Positions 18,957-29,589 of a stretch of 64,000 nucleotides of DNA are shown here, in pieces (the stretch's first letter is position 1; each line of letters opens with the position of its first letter). Source of the stretch: Lytechinus variegatus. Lineage: Eukaryota > Echinodermata > Echinoidea > Temnopleuroida > Toxopneustidae. The translations under genes were made by a program, and so were the position numbers. Below the pieces are notes generated by a model. That model did no database searches, was not told the DNA's origin, and saw nothing but the letters and a program-made list of their open reading frames with translations. The stretch covers positions 45,106,701-45,170,700 of the forward strand of contig NC_054746.1 in NCBI RefSeq assembly GCF_018143015.1, written 5' to 3'.

Positions 18957-21900
18957 GTAATTTGAAAAGGTCCAGCATTCTCAAGGCAAAAACTTAGGTT
19001 GGTTAACTTATCACCGATACCATTTTGACAGCTGGCATGTGCATACCGGTAACTTACAGTACCGGTACCGTATACCGGTAGGCCTACTCAGAGAGAGCTT
19101 CGCCGACGTGTCGGCGCCGGACCTCCTGTAAGCTCGGTACCAGTATCTTGGCATGGGTTGGATCTGGACTCCTGGAGTATTACCGACCGGCCTTGTAATT
19201 TTGTATTATGATGGTCCCAAGACGAGTCTGCGCACGCGTATCCTGGGGCGTTTTGTGGAGTGAAAGTTATATACTGTACGTATGGAGTCACTCCCTACCA
19301 CTCATTCAATGAACAAGGTTATAATATAACCTTGTTCTCAGTTATATCTCCATGTGTGGCAAAATAAGGATGGCAATGTTTGGCTTATTTTCTCTTTTTC
19401 TTTGGGGCAAATGCTTGATTTTTTTACACTGACAGTTTTCATTACACCTATTATTCATACTACTTGGCTCTTATTTCAATTTGATTCTTTAAATCATTTT
19501 TTTCTTAATTAAAAATAGAGATCAAAAAATGAAAATTTTCTTGCCATATTACTTTCCACCAATAGAGGGCGTACACAAAAATATGCCCAAAATTCAAGTT
19601 TTTGAGCGCTCTGGTGAATACAAAAATTATTCCCAAGTTACTAATGAAAAATAAATTGCAACTGTATGAAAATTAGTAATTTTGGTCACAAAAGTGATAT
19701 TTAATGATTTTTTGAAGTGTGTGCTCTGTACAACATTGGCATACCATAGTCCTACCTGTAGATTCACCACAGGCAGGGTGGTAGCAGTGAACAAGTGCCC
19801 ACTACCACTGACACTGTACCAGAAACTTTCGCCCCACGAGAATTCTACTTTCCCTCTAGACTAAAGTTTAAAAGATCTAGCCCTAAAACATGTACATGGG
19901 GTCCAACTTCATTTCCAACATTTCTGCGAAATTGATTTCATTTTAAAGAAGAATTCATTAAAAAAACGAGAGATTTGTTTTGAAAAGATGGAAAGAGCTT
20001 ACGGCCATGTTTACGTCGCCATCTTGATTTCTTTGTCTTCCGCTTGGCGACAGCACGCAAATCGCGGGATTTGCGTGAGGATAATATGTTCGATATGATT
20101 GAATTCATGAAGTGTTCGGTAATACGATCCACTACCATACCTCTCAGGCACTGGCTCACTGCATTCTGCAACCATCCTGTCTGTGGGGAATCTACATGTG
20201 GGACTATAACCGGGGTATGTCAATGCTGTACATAGCACACACTTTAAAAAGTCATTGAAATTTCACTTTTGTGACTAAAATTACTAATTTCCATACAGTT
20301 GCAATTTATGTTTCATTAGTAACTTGGAAATCCAAGCTGTGGGGAAGTTACAAATTGATGCAGAGGTTCGAGGTTCGAGCCCTGGTCACGTCTTTCGGAT
20401 GGTGACGTTAAAGGTCGGTCCCAGACGTAGATAATCATATCTGATTGATACACGTCTGACAAAACTAAAAATACACGCACACACACACAAGATAACCGTT
20501 ATGAAACCCATGGCTTTTAACAGTTCCTGCTAGCTCATTGAGTAAGGCGACAGACTGGAGATGCTTCGTTCTGCAGCGAGAGGTTCGAATACGAATTCCC
20601 ACCGGAAGTAAGAAGAAAAAAAGAAGAAAACATAGAAAGAAAGAAGGGGATTTTGGAGAAGTATTTTTTTTAATTAATGGAGGGGACATAAGGAAGTCTT
20701 TCCGTTTTAGGCTCTAATTCACCTATGGACTAGATATTTTTGTTGGTTGTCGTTTTTTGCCTGTCTACCCAATATTACCACAAAGCAAATTGAAGTTCTT
20801 CGTTTGTTTGAACAGAAAAATGTTGTGAAAATGGCTTAATTTTCTAGCATGAAATCGCCCTCTCGTTTATTGTTTAATGTTTTTTTTTATATTCTTTTTG
20901 TGTGTTTTGGTTCATATAGGTCAGAATTGTTACAAAGTACAGACACTGTAATTCCAAATTGTCAGTGAAAGTTACAGACGATCAAGTGGTAAGTGCCTTC
21001 AGGTTCTTCATATTTAGGATTTGCAAGAAGGAAAGCAGGATTCACCCTTTCCAAATAAATTTGGGTGATGCATTTTGGGACCCTTATTTTTCAATGGTAT
21101 TAGATGTCACATGGTAAGGTCAAAAGTCATTTAATTTCAAATGTTAGTGTTTATCTTCAATATTTTCTTTATGGCTCATAACTCCTATACTTTTCTTTCT
21201 TATAGATCTTTCTTAATCCTTTTCGTGACTAGAATGATACCCATTTCAATGAATATGTTACTGTCCAGCACCTAGGTGCTGTTTTTATTTTCTAAGTTAT
21301 GTTCTATTTTTTTTGCAGTGGTAATTTATGTCTCACCTGCATGGCAGAGCGAGACTATAGGCTCCACTTTTCCTGAGTTTCAGGTCACATGACCAAGGTC
21401 AAAGGTCATTTAGGGTCAATGAACTTAGACCATGTTGGGGGAATCAATATCGAAATCTTAACCAAGGTTAAGTTTTTGAAATTATGTCATAACTTCAAAA
21501 ATTTTATGGACCTAGTTAATAAAATATTAAGGGTAATAGTCTATTACTTAAGATCCTGTCAGTTTCAGGTCACATGATTAAGTTTGAAGGTCACTGACGG
21601 TCAACAAACTTTGGCCTTGTTAGGGTTATTTGAGGAATTGTCATCATAATAACTTAAAAATTTTATGGATCTAGTTCATGAAACATGGACATAAGAGCAA
21701 TCAAGTATCCTTGAACATCCTGTGCGAGTTTCAGGTCACATGACCAAGGTCAAAGGTCAGTTAGGGTCAACAAACTGGTGGGAATTTGTGGAATTGTCAT
21801 AACTTTAAAGTCTACAGATCTAGTTTATGAAACTTGGACATAAGAGCAGCAATGTATCCCTGAATACCCTGTGTGCATTTTTGGAATATGGCCAAGATCA

Positions 21901-23616
21901 AAGGTCATTTAAAGGTCAGTGAACTCTGGCCTTGTTGAGAGTTTGTGTTGAATTGGCATCATAACTAAGGAAGTTTATGGATCTACATGTAGCTCATGAA
22001 ACATTGACATAAGGATAATCTACATGTACATGTAGTATGAATGATTGTTTGGCACATGTCTTAGGTCACATGATCATGGTCAGAGGTCATATTTTAACAG
22101 TTTATGGTTAAGTTGGTCCTTGTCAAATCTATAAAAATTGAAATATTGTATTATTCAAACAATAAAAAACCAAAGAAATAGTGAGTGATGGACATCATTG
22201 ACTCTCTCATTTGCATATCGATGAGTTGTTCGTTTAACTGTTTTGCGAAAAATAAGCGAAACTTGAAAATGTCACAACTTTCTTATTGTAAACTTGAAAA
22301 TGTCACAACTTTCTTATTGTACATCCGATTTAGATGAAATTTGCAGCATTATGTTTGTTTGATTTTTTTCTATTGATTCAAATCAACAATTTACTAGGGT
22401 GGACTTGACCTTTAAATTGAAACCCTGGCCCCTTGGGTCTAGAACTATGTGATTATCAATGAGGTATAATATGGACAGCTCTGTATTTGGATGACCGTGG
22501 AAATCAACACTTCCTCATTGCTTTTCTTCTTTCACCCCTCAGCTAAGGCCTTGGGGTGATAGAAGGGCCTGTATGAAAAGCTCCTTGGGGATGATAATTT
22601 ACACAGTCATCCTTGTGCGCAGTCAATATTTGTGTAATATTCCCAATTGATTTTTTGCCCCCTCCCCCTCTCCTTTTCATTCCCAATTTTCTGGACAACA
22701 GTGCTAAATTTTACTTTTGTGGCTTGTGACCCACATGCCATATTTATTTGCATGTTTGTATACTGTTATTGTTTTTCTGATGTGATGGATTGATACTTTT
22801 TTTTTATATTGGTCCAGTAAATAATGATAATAATAACAATAATGATAACTGGACTACTATTGCTCCATTGGCAATCAAACTTGGATGATAACAGTTGAAG
22901 AGACATCATTGTACAGTCCTGTATGCGGTCAAAGGTCATTTGTTAAAGTTTACTTACCGTACATGTACAAGAATAACTTTCTAACAAAAAAACTTTGAAC
23001 CATTACTCCATTTTCGATGATTTTTTTTTTATCATGGATTGCAACAGGGGTAACATGTTGCAATATTATCATAGGTCATATGCTGAGTTAACCGAGACAA
23101 TTAAATTTACCTGAACACTTTTTTGTGATATCAAACTGCCGGGGGGGGGTCTTTATGCTGTGCAGTCATAGGTAGGCATGACACAATCATTTGGTTCAAT
23201 CAAGACTGCATAAAATGATACAGACCAATAGAAACTTTAAGTGAATGAATAGACTCCTGAAGCAGTCCCTTTCCCTCAATTTTTCCTCTTTTCTGAAAAA
23301 AATGGAGCAGTTTAAGTAAATGTTTTTTTTTCCCACAACTGCACCATGGATGCATATCTTTACCCACAGATACTACCCTTTTTACAACTTTTTCTGGTTC
23401 AATATTTGTAAATCATTAAATTTTAGTTCCCCCCACCCCTTCCTGGTAAATAAAAGGTATTCTTGGATAATGTAATCCTTTGATTTTATCTTATGCCAAA
23501 TATGTGTTGAATTGAATCCCCTACAGTGTCTTCAGTATAGAACAGAACACAGTCAGGACTTAAAGAAAGTGGAAAAGTTTACCAACCAGCTAATGAGGTT
23601 AATGTTGGCTAAGTGA
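18885..23616 (+). CDS. SRP9: Signal recognition particle 9 kDa protein
   Basis: Three phase-0 exons (18885-18956, 20920-20988, 23527-23616) encode 76 residues: 24, 23 and 29, then [23 protein letters not shown] matches the SRP9 N-terminus (WEEF..AAE.LY..DP), then VRIVTKYRH and KVTDDQV, then CLQYRT and [19 protein letters not shown]9 pairs with SRP14 and binds the Alu domain of 7SL RNA in the cytosol, where the particle slows translation while ribosomes dock at the ER. The αβββα order of the family can be followed across the exons. Human SRP9 has 86 residues; the missing part is the poorly conserved C-terminal tail. The ATG is the first in frame in the exon and gives the expected N-terminus. 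The gene is complete in the window. Confidence 0.95.
19311..20330. repeat. Foldback-like repeat (family R) in SRP9 intron 1
   Basis: It opens with a perfect hairpin at 19311-19337 (13-nt arms, one central A; left arm GAACAAGGTTATA). Segment 19627-19790 and segment 20157-20328 are inverted copies of each other (shared phrases TTGCAATTTAT, CACAAAAGTGAT, CACAGGCAG-like ends). The part 19311-19790 matches, in reverse, the two halves at 49212-49543 and 47160-47326, where a LINE interrupts it. No coding potential. Confidence 0.75.
20331..20490 (+). repeat. SINE with 7SL/Alu-like head, copy 2 (5'-truncated)
   Basis: It starts within the head at TCCAAGCTGTGGGGAAG and continues through GGTTCGAGCCCTGGTCACG and the shared body to a (CA)n tail. 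It matches copy 1 at 17835-18024 with few differences. It lies in SRP9 intron 1 in gene orientation. Confidence 0.75.
20525..20605 (+). repeat. tRNA-like SINE head
   Basis: TAGCTCATTGAGTAAGGCGA resembles a tRNA A-box region and GAGGTTCGAATACGAATTCC a B-box. The sequence cannot form a proper tRNA (bad arms, no mature ends), so a SINE is more likely. Confidence 0.5.
20920..20988 (+). CDS. SRP9: SRP9 exon 2
   Basis: The acceptor is TTCATATAG and the donor is CAAGTG/GTAAGT. Encodes 23 residues, [20 protein letters not shown] through DQV, the RNA-binding β-strand region of SRP9. Confidence 0.94.
21330..22089 (+). repeat. AGGTCA-rich repeat (family A), 5' part
   Basis: It begins with the hairpin head GTCTCACCTGCATGGCAGAG and then runs through about four 150-bp units. 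Perfect AGGTCAAAGGTCA (DR1) motifs are at 21396-21408 and 21747-21759. The usual tail is lost where a TTAA foldback fragment begins. It lies in SRP9 intron 2. Confidence 0.8.
22090..22415 (+). mobile_element. TTAA foldback (family B), right half
   Basis: It ends GGGTGGACTTGACCT followed by TTAA at 22412-22415, as does the full copy at 43456-44066. The left arm is absent. It contains an exact 31-bp tandem duplication at 22259-22320 (unit starts AACTTGAAAATGTCACAACT). Confidence 0.7.
22416..23526. other. Remainder of SRP9 intron 2
   Basis: No gene. One family-A-like GGTCAAAGGTCA phrase lies at 22928-22939 and a poly-G run near 23140. It ends with acceptor CCCCTACAG. Confidence 0.5.
23527..23616 (+). 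CDS. SRP9: SRP9 exon 3 (terminal)
   Basis: Follows CCCCTACAG. Encodes 29 residues, [20 protein letters not shown] through MLAK, and TGA. This is the C-terminal helix (KKIEKFHSQLMRLM in vertebrates). Confidence 0.94.
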   Translation, partial: CLQYRTEHSQDLKKVEKFTNQLMRLMLAK

Positions 23617-24028
23617 TCCATCATCAAACAAGATCACCAAGGACAGTTTAAACGTACGAGTGCAATCTTATTACATGGAACACGATGCACACAGATGGGC
23701 TGCAAGGAACCTACTGCTGAGGGATATAGATTCAAGATATTTTTTTTCTATTTTTCCGTCGTATGCATGCATTGACCTGTGGATTTTCTAGAATGACTTA
23801 ATTTGTTAGATTCTCAAGTGGACAGTTTGCAGATTGCACAACTTTAAACACTTTATCAATGACCCCACCCACTTCAGTTTGTTGTTGTTAATATATATTT
23901 CTACTGTTTACTATTTTCTGAACTTCTTGTGTTAAAGAAGAAGAAAAAACTCCCATCAGGCTAATGATGAAAGAAGTCACATCTCCAGAATATAGAAATT
24001 TTTGGATTGAATGAAGCTTTATACTATT

Positions 24029-24034
24029 AATAAA
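24029..24034 (+). terminator. Candidate poly(A) signal of SRP9
   Basis: AATAAA about 413 bp after the stop codon, the first canonical hexamer I see downstream. A 3' UTR of this size would be ordinary. Confidence 0.4.
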
Positions 24035-24689
24035 AAAATGTAAATTATAATGATGCATGTATATTTTTTTGGTGGAAGGCAATCAAAGGTACAAATCAGG
24101 CACACAACTTTGAAGAAAGGTATGTAGTTGAATTTCATAGTTCACATGGAGTTGTCCAGTGTTAAAATGGCAGTACATGCATTTCTAGTTGCATATGAAA
24201 TGTATTTAACCAAACAAACAACCTCAAAATAATTTCAAGATTGTCATGTCTATTGCATGCTTTTCAAACAATGTACCGATATAGAATTTGTACTATAATT
24301 GGGTGTCGTGGTCCGCTTTATGACTCAAATCGATTTTCAGAAGCTACTTACATGCACATAGTCAAGACCTACCGGTACATACATTGTCTACAAGAATTAC
24401 ATGTATATGTGTAATCATTGTAACCTGGCTTTCATAAACTCTAATTAATAATATATCAAATGAAGGAGAAAAGTATAGTCTTTGGTTTCCATCTAGTTGC
24501 AAATTGTTATCAGTCACACATGACTGATTATAATTCATTAAGTGTGATAATGCATATTTTCATATTTTTTGTGGTCATTGAAGCGTAATTTGAAATGCTT
24601 CAATGATCATGACTTATTTTATTTTTTCTGAGAGATGAGATGAGATGCTTTCATTTCATATAAAGTTCAGATCCCTTTCACCTGTTTTA

Positions 24690-25215
24690 TTATTTTGACA
24701 GGAAATGAAATATTAAAAATGAAACTAACTACACCCCTGTACAAAAGTCAATGGGGCAACAGCAGTCAGGCATCGATTCATTCAAAATCGTTTATGAAAT
24801 CTGTAAGAACAACTGAAATGTTAAGAACTGTATATCAAATGAAATCATATCTCGTATCACGAGGGAAAATTGAAATAAGTTGTGATCAATGAAGCATTGC
24901 GCGGTATGCTTCAATAATCACACCAAGGTCTGAAAATATGCATTGTTGCATTGTTTTCCATTTTTATATCAATTTTGACAGGAAATGAAATATGAAAATT
25001 AAATCCAATTACACCCATTTTACAAAATTCAATGAGGCAACAGAAGTCAGATATCACTTTGTTTAAAATCGTTAATATTATCTGTACAGCTGCCTCAAAT
25101 ATTAAGAATTGTAATATCAAATGAAAGTATCTAATCTCATCTCTCAGAAAAATAGGGAATAAGTCATGATTGACGAAGCATTGCGCGCTATGCTTCAATA
25201 ATCATAGCAAGCATT
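24690..25215. repeat. Two tandem ~275-bp units downstream of SRP9
   Basis: TTTTGACAGGAAATGAAATAT occurs at about 24695 and 24974, followed by matching blocks (ACTACACCC/ATTACACCC, CAATGGGGCAACAG/CAATGAGGCAACAG, TATCAAATGAAA). Each unit ends with a hairpin-like GAAGCATTGCGCGCTATGCTTC. A partial relative with the same hairpin starts at 24580. Confidence 0.8.
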
Positions 25216-25573
25216 ATTGCATTATTGCATTTCATAATTGTTCATGCGTTACCAATCACAATTTCCAACTAGGTGCAAAACAATTGCTTTATTTCCCTCT
25301 GTCAAATGATATATAATTCATTATATTTCATGATGGCTAACGTAGGAATTTTTTGGTTCCAACATAGTTTATTTTCTCATTTTGCATTGCTATATAAAGT
25401 GTAAAAATAATTCTTGTAGACACTGTATCTTAATCTTATAACATTGACAATTGAAGCACTCTCTAGTGCTGTACTGTACTTCAGGCACCTTTTATCTCAT
25501 TTTAAAAACTGACTTTTGTATGACTAATTGTTATTGTCTATTTGTGTCCCCTATATTTGGTTAAGGTAATTTT

Positions 25574-26486
25574 TGTCACTATAGGCACTGCTTTTACAGC
25601 GGCGGCGTCAACATGAAATCTTAGCCAAGATTAAGTTTTTGAAATGTCATATCATAAATTAAAAAGTATATGGACCTAGTTCGTGAAACTTGGACATGAG
25701 GGTTATCAAGTTTTACTGAACATCCTGTCTGAGTATCAGATCACATGACCAAGGTCAAAGACTCAAAAAGTCAATGGACTTGAACCATGTTTGGGGAATG
25801 AACATCAAAATTTTATAATAACTTAAAACCTTGCTTGAGTTTTAGGTCCACTGACCAAGGTCAACGGTCATTTAGGGTCAATGAACTTTGGTCACGTTGG
25901 GGGTAATTGTTGCCATTATCACTTTGAAAGTTTATGGATCATCTAGTTCATGAAACTTGGACATAAGAGTAATCAAGTATCACTAAACATCTTGTACAAG
26001 TTTCAGGTCACAAGACCAAGTTCAAAGGTCATATAGGGTCAACGAACTTTGGCCAGTAGAGCCATAAACTATCAAGGTAAATATGATAGCAATTCCACAA
26101 TATCCCAACATGGCCAAAGTTCGTTGATTTTTCATAAGACTAAGAAATATAGTATCACTGAACATCTTGCATGAGTTTTAGGTCACATGACCATGGTCAA
26201 AAGTCATTTAATCTCATTTAACTTTGGCCATGTTGGGGGTATTGTTAAAGTGCCATCATAACTAAAATTTCATGGATCTTGTTCCTGAAACAAGGGCGCA
26301 AGGGTGATCAAGTATCATTTATTGTTTCGCAAGGGTGACATGATCATGGTCAAAGGTCATTTAGGGTAAATGCATAGAGTGTTTTATTAACATATGAATT
26401 ATGTTTTTGTAATTATACAACAGTTTTTTTCAAAGTTATCATTGCTGCTATATTGAAATGCTTGATGCAGGCGAGACTGCCAGAGG
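25574..26486 (+). repeat. AGGTCA-rich repeat (family A), interrupted copy
   Basis: Degraded head (GGCACTGC, GGCGGCGTCAACAT), about five units, then the tail GATGCAGGCGAGACTGCCAG. The last bases (AGAGGTGTTCCACTTGTT) are found at 27789-27806, beyond a hAT-like insertion. Confidence 0.82.
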
Positions 26487-27787
26487 CAGACCTGCCAACC
26501 AGTAGGTTTTTGGCGTATTTAGTACGTTGTTTTTTTTATAAAATTGTAATTTATTGAGAAAAATCATCTCTACAGTGCGTATCAAAAAAAAGTTTACACT
26601 TTGAAAAAGCCCTGGGAATTAAAAAATATACAACATGTGGGTAATTTTTTCACATATAATTATGGGTTTGGGTCTCATCTATCCAATGAAAGTAAAAGTT
26701 TTGACAGAATGTTACACTTGAGTGAGCACTGTCCATTTTTGCAAAGCTCGCAGAAATCTGTTTGCGCAGAAATGCTTGTTTTCATGCTGTGTCAAGAGGA
26801 AAGGGCGAAATCAAACTAACCCTGCGAAGCATTTCTCATAAATTTCCCTAGCACTTTTAGCCAATTGAAATAAAATGGATACATTCAAGCATTTTGTAAC
26901 AATTTTGCCGCCCAAATTTGAAATTTCAACACTTAGTAAGCACCTTTATCCCTTTTGTGCCAGCTAGATCTGAGGACATAACTGAATCTGAACAAAATTT
27001 TATATCAGACATCTCCAGCATTTTTTACTAAGTTTTTATCATTTAAAGTTGGTTTACATTTCATTTTTCATTTAATACTTGTTTCTCCACACTTTTCCCA
27101 AGCTTGGCAATGATTAACAAAATGAAAATCAAGCCTAAGCCATTTGATGTAAATCACAGCTCAGTGTAAAGCAAATATCGTCACGATGGACTCGGTGTGT
27201 GGGGGAGTGGGGTGGGGCGCAATGCACTCTTCGAACTGTTTTGGGCAAGGAAACAAGTTTAAAGAGGTAAAAGATATCTTCAAATCAATTTTACTAGCTA
27301 ATTTCCACGTGTTTTTCATGATTAAGGTCTACTTTTATTCGCATAACTATTTCAAATTTCTGCGCAAATCATTTTCCACCAACTTTTCAAAAGTAAGTGG
27401 TGCTCACTCAAGCGGAAATATTTTTCGACAGTTATATCGTCACTTGCTTAAATGGATCTGTACCAATGCTAAAATGTGGAAAAATTGTCAGGATATTGCA
27501 AATATATAATTTTACAGGATTTTTTCTAAGTGTAAACTTTTTTTTGATACGCACTGTATATGTCTCTATTTCATAAAACTTACACAAATATGGTTATTAG
27601 ATCAATGTAATGTCAGGTAACTTGTTTTTTTTTCAATCATTTGATAAAACCAGGGTGAGATATACACATGTTTAAATGTTTTTTTTTTAGTGCACCACAC
27701 AATTTATTATGAAATACACTTTTGGGGGAAAATACACTTTTTTTATCACAGAATACAATTTTTCATTCCCAGTGGCTGGCAGGTCTG
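26487..27787. mobile_element. hAT-like MITE inserted in family A
   Basis: Ends CAGACCTGCCAACC and inverted GGCTGGCAGGTCTG. CAGAGG lies on both sides (26481-26486, 27788-27793), part of a probable 8-bp TSD with decayed edges. The uninterrupted family-A copies read through this point, which confirms the insertion. Without the mariner-like element inside, it is about 315 bp. Confidence 0.78.
26573..27556. mobile_element. Mariner-like MITE, copy 1 (984 bp)
   Basis: TIRs of about 35 bp begin CAGTGCGTATCAAAAAAAAG on both strands and are flanked by TA. Nearly the same length and sequence as 50344-51328. No transposase. Nested in the hAT-like element. Confidence 0.88.
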
Positions 27788-28289
27788 CAGAGGTGTTCCA
27801 CTTGTTTTAACATTCCATTTGTTTGTTTTTTGTTTGTTATGAACAGAATAATTCTTGAACTATTAATTTCAATCTTTTTTTGTTTTCCATTCTTTACATT
27901 TCTTGGTTTTAATGTTTGCAATTTTGCCAGAATTACATGTAGTAAGTTACACACATACATATTTACCCATAATAAATGTGTGTATGTGATATTATTTTTG
28001 AAAATCTATCCCCCCCCAAAAAAGAATCACTCTGACTCAAATAAAAATTGTGACTGAATATTCAAATTCTTCCTTATAAATGCTAAATCAGGACATGTTA
28101 CTTTAACAAATGGTTGAGTTTGAACTTCATTTATTCAGTTGTAAGTATCAATGCAACCTATATGTAGGCCATTGGTACTGTAAATTGCCAAAATAGTGTC
28201 CAAATTTAATCATGTTTTTGAAGCTGTCAGTGTATTATTTGGTTCTAAACAATAAAGAACATTGAATATGCCTCTAAAATGTTGAATAT

Positions 28290-28401
28290 TGACTGATGAC
28301 ATCACCCACTCACTATTTCTTTTGTATTTTATTATATGAAATATTTGTATTTCTCATTGTCAAGTGAAATAAAGTTTCATTCATCCCTGAACATTTGGAA
28401 T
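28290..28401 (+). mobile_element. TTAA foldback (family B), fragment left of insertion
   Basis: GATGACATCACCCACTCACT, ATTTTATTATATGAAATAT and AAGTTTCATTCATCCCTGAA match the central part of 43456-44066 and 56821-57290. The copy is interrupted at 28402 and resumes at 32373. Confidence 0.7.
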
Positions 28402-28423
28402 GGAGACATCCCGATAAACCGTT

Positions 28424-28519
28424 GGTCCGATAGACCGCGGGTCCGATAGTCCGCGGGTCCGATAGACCGCGGGTCCGTTAGACCGCGGGTCCGATAGACC
28501 GCGGGTCCGATAGTCCGCA
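28424..28519 (+). repeat. 16-bp minisatellite, six units (left arm)
   Basis: Exactly 6 x 16 bp. Unit GGTCCGATAGACCGCG with A/T changes at two positions and a last base change. GC-rich within AT-rich surroundings. Confidence 0.97.
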
Positions 28520-28659
28520 GTGCGTGTAAAATTATGATCAGATATATCAAATGTCATCGAGAGGTCCAAAGGTCAAATGATACGAGACCATGGGGTTCTA
28601 TCAGGTGCGGATCCATGGGGGGGGGGGCGAGGGGGAACTGCCTCACCCACCCCCCCCCC

Positions 28660-29155
28660 CCCGCTCAAAAAAGAGGGGGAGAGGGGAAAAGGAGAGAATA
28701 AAAAGAGAGAGGAAGATGGGAAAAGAAGATAATAGAAAAGAGAGTAAGAGGGGGAAAGGAAAGACAAAGAAAAAGGGAGAAGAACAGGGGAAAGAAGAGA
28801 AAAAAGAGAGGAGGGGAAAAGGAAGAGAAGAAAAGAAAGCTAGGAGAAAGGAAAAGGAGGAAAAAGAAGAAGAAAAAAAAGAGGAAGGAAGAGAAGAATA
28901 TTTAAATAGAGAGGAAGATGAAAAGAAAGATAGGAAAAAAGAGAGATAGAGGAAGAGGGGAAAAGAAGAGAATAAAAAGAGAGAGAGTGGAAGGGGGAGG
29001 GAGAGAAGAAAAAAAAGGGGAAAGAAAAAGAAAGAGGGATAAGTAATGGAGGAAGAGGGAAAAGAAAAGAAAGGAAAAGAAGAAGAAAAAATAGGAAGAG
29101 AATAATATTAAAAAGAGAAAGATGGGAAGAAAGATAAGAAAAAGAGAGATGGAAA
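28660..29155 (+). repeat. Polypurine (A/G) tract, ~500 bp
   Basis: Nearly pure A/G with GGAAAAG and AAGAGAG blocks. The open frames here (Lys/Glu/Arg-rich on +, Phe/Leu/Ser-rich on -) reflect composition only. Confidence 0.9.
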
Positions 29156-29589
29156 TGAATGTCGAATGTCCCATTGGGGGATTTGAAATCTCATCTTTTT
29201 AGGTTGGAATATCAAAAATTTTCAGTTTAATCGTTGAAATATGTATCGTCTTAATGACTAACTTTTCGACCAGTCCATAACATTTCTGTTCGCGCTCGTG
29301 GTAATTATCTAGTTACATATGCATCCTGTTCAGGTTCACAAACATTGCCCAGAATGTTAAATTTTCAGGACAATATACATGAAATTTAATTTTTAGCTTG
29401 CATATGGCTTATGAGATTATAACACATTTATGTTGCTTATAAAGTAAATCTAGGAAATGACTGTTAGGACATGGGCGTTTGCCCCCCCACAAAAAAAAGA
29501 GAATCAAGGCTAAGAAAACAGAGAGAAAAGGAAAGGGATTAGGATGAAATATACTATTATTTTCCAAATATTATGTCAAAATCTATCAC

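Noticed and set aside
19938..20238. Arg/Lys-rich minus-strand frames of 75-77 codons
   Set aside because: They lie in the loop of an inverted repeat in the SRP9 intron, overlap in different frames, and have no recognisable domain.
24580..25230. Bacterial-type attenuator or rho-independent terminator from GC hairpins (GCATTGCGCGCTATGC)
   Set aside because: The sequence is eukaryotic; the hairpin ends each of two tandem repeat units.
28590..29174. Lys/Glu/Arg-rich + strand frame of 119 codons and its minus-strand partner
   Set aside because: Polypurine tract inside a transposable element; no conserved motif.
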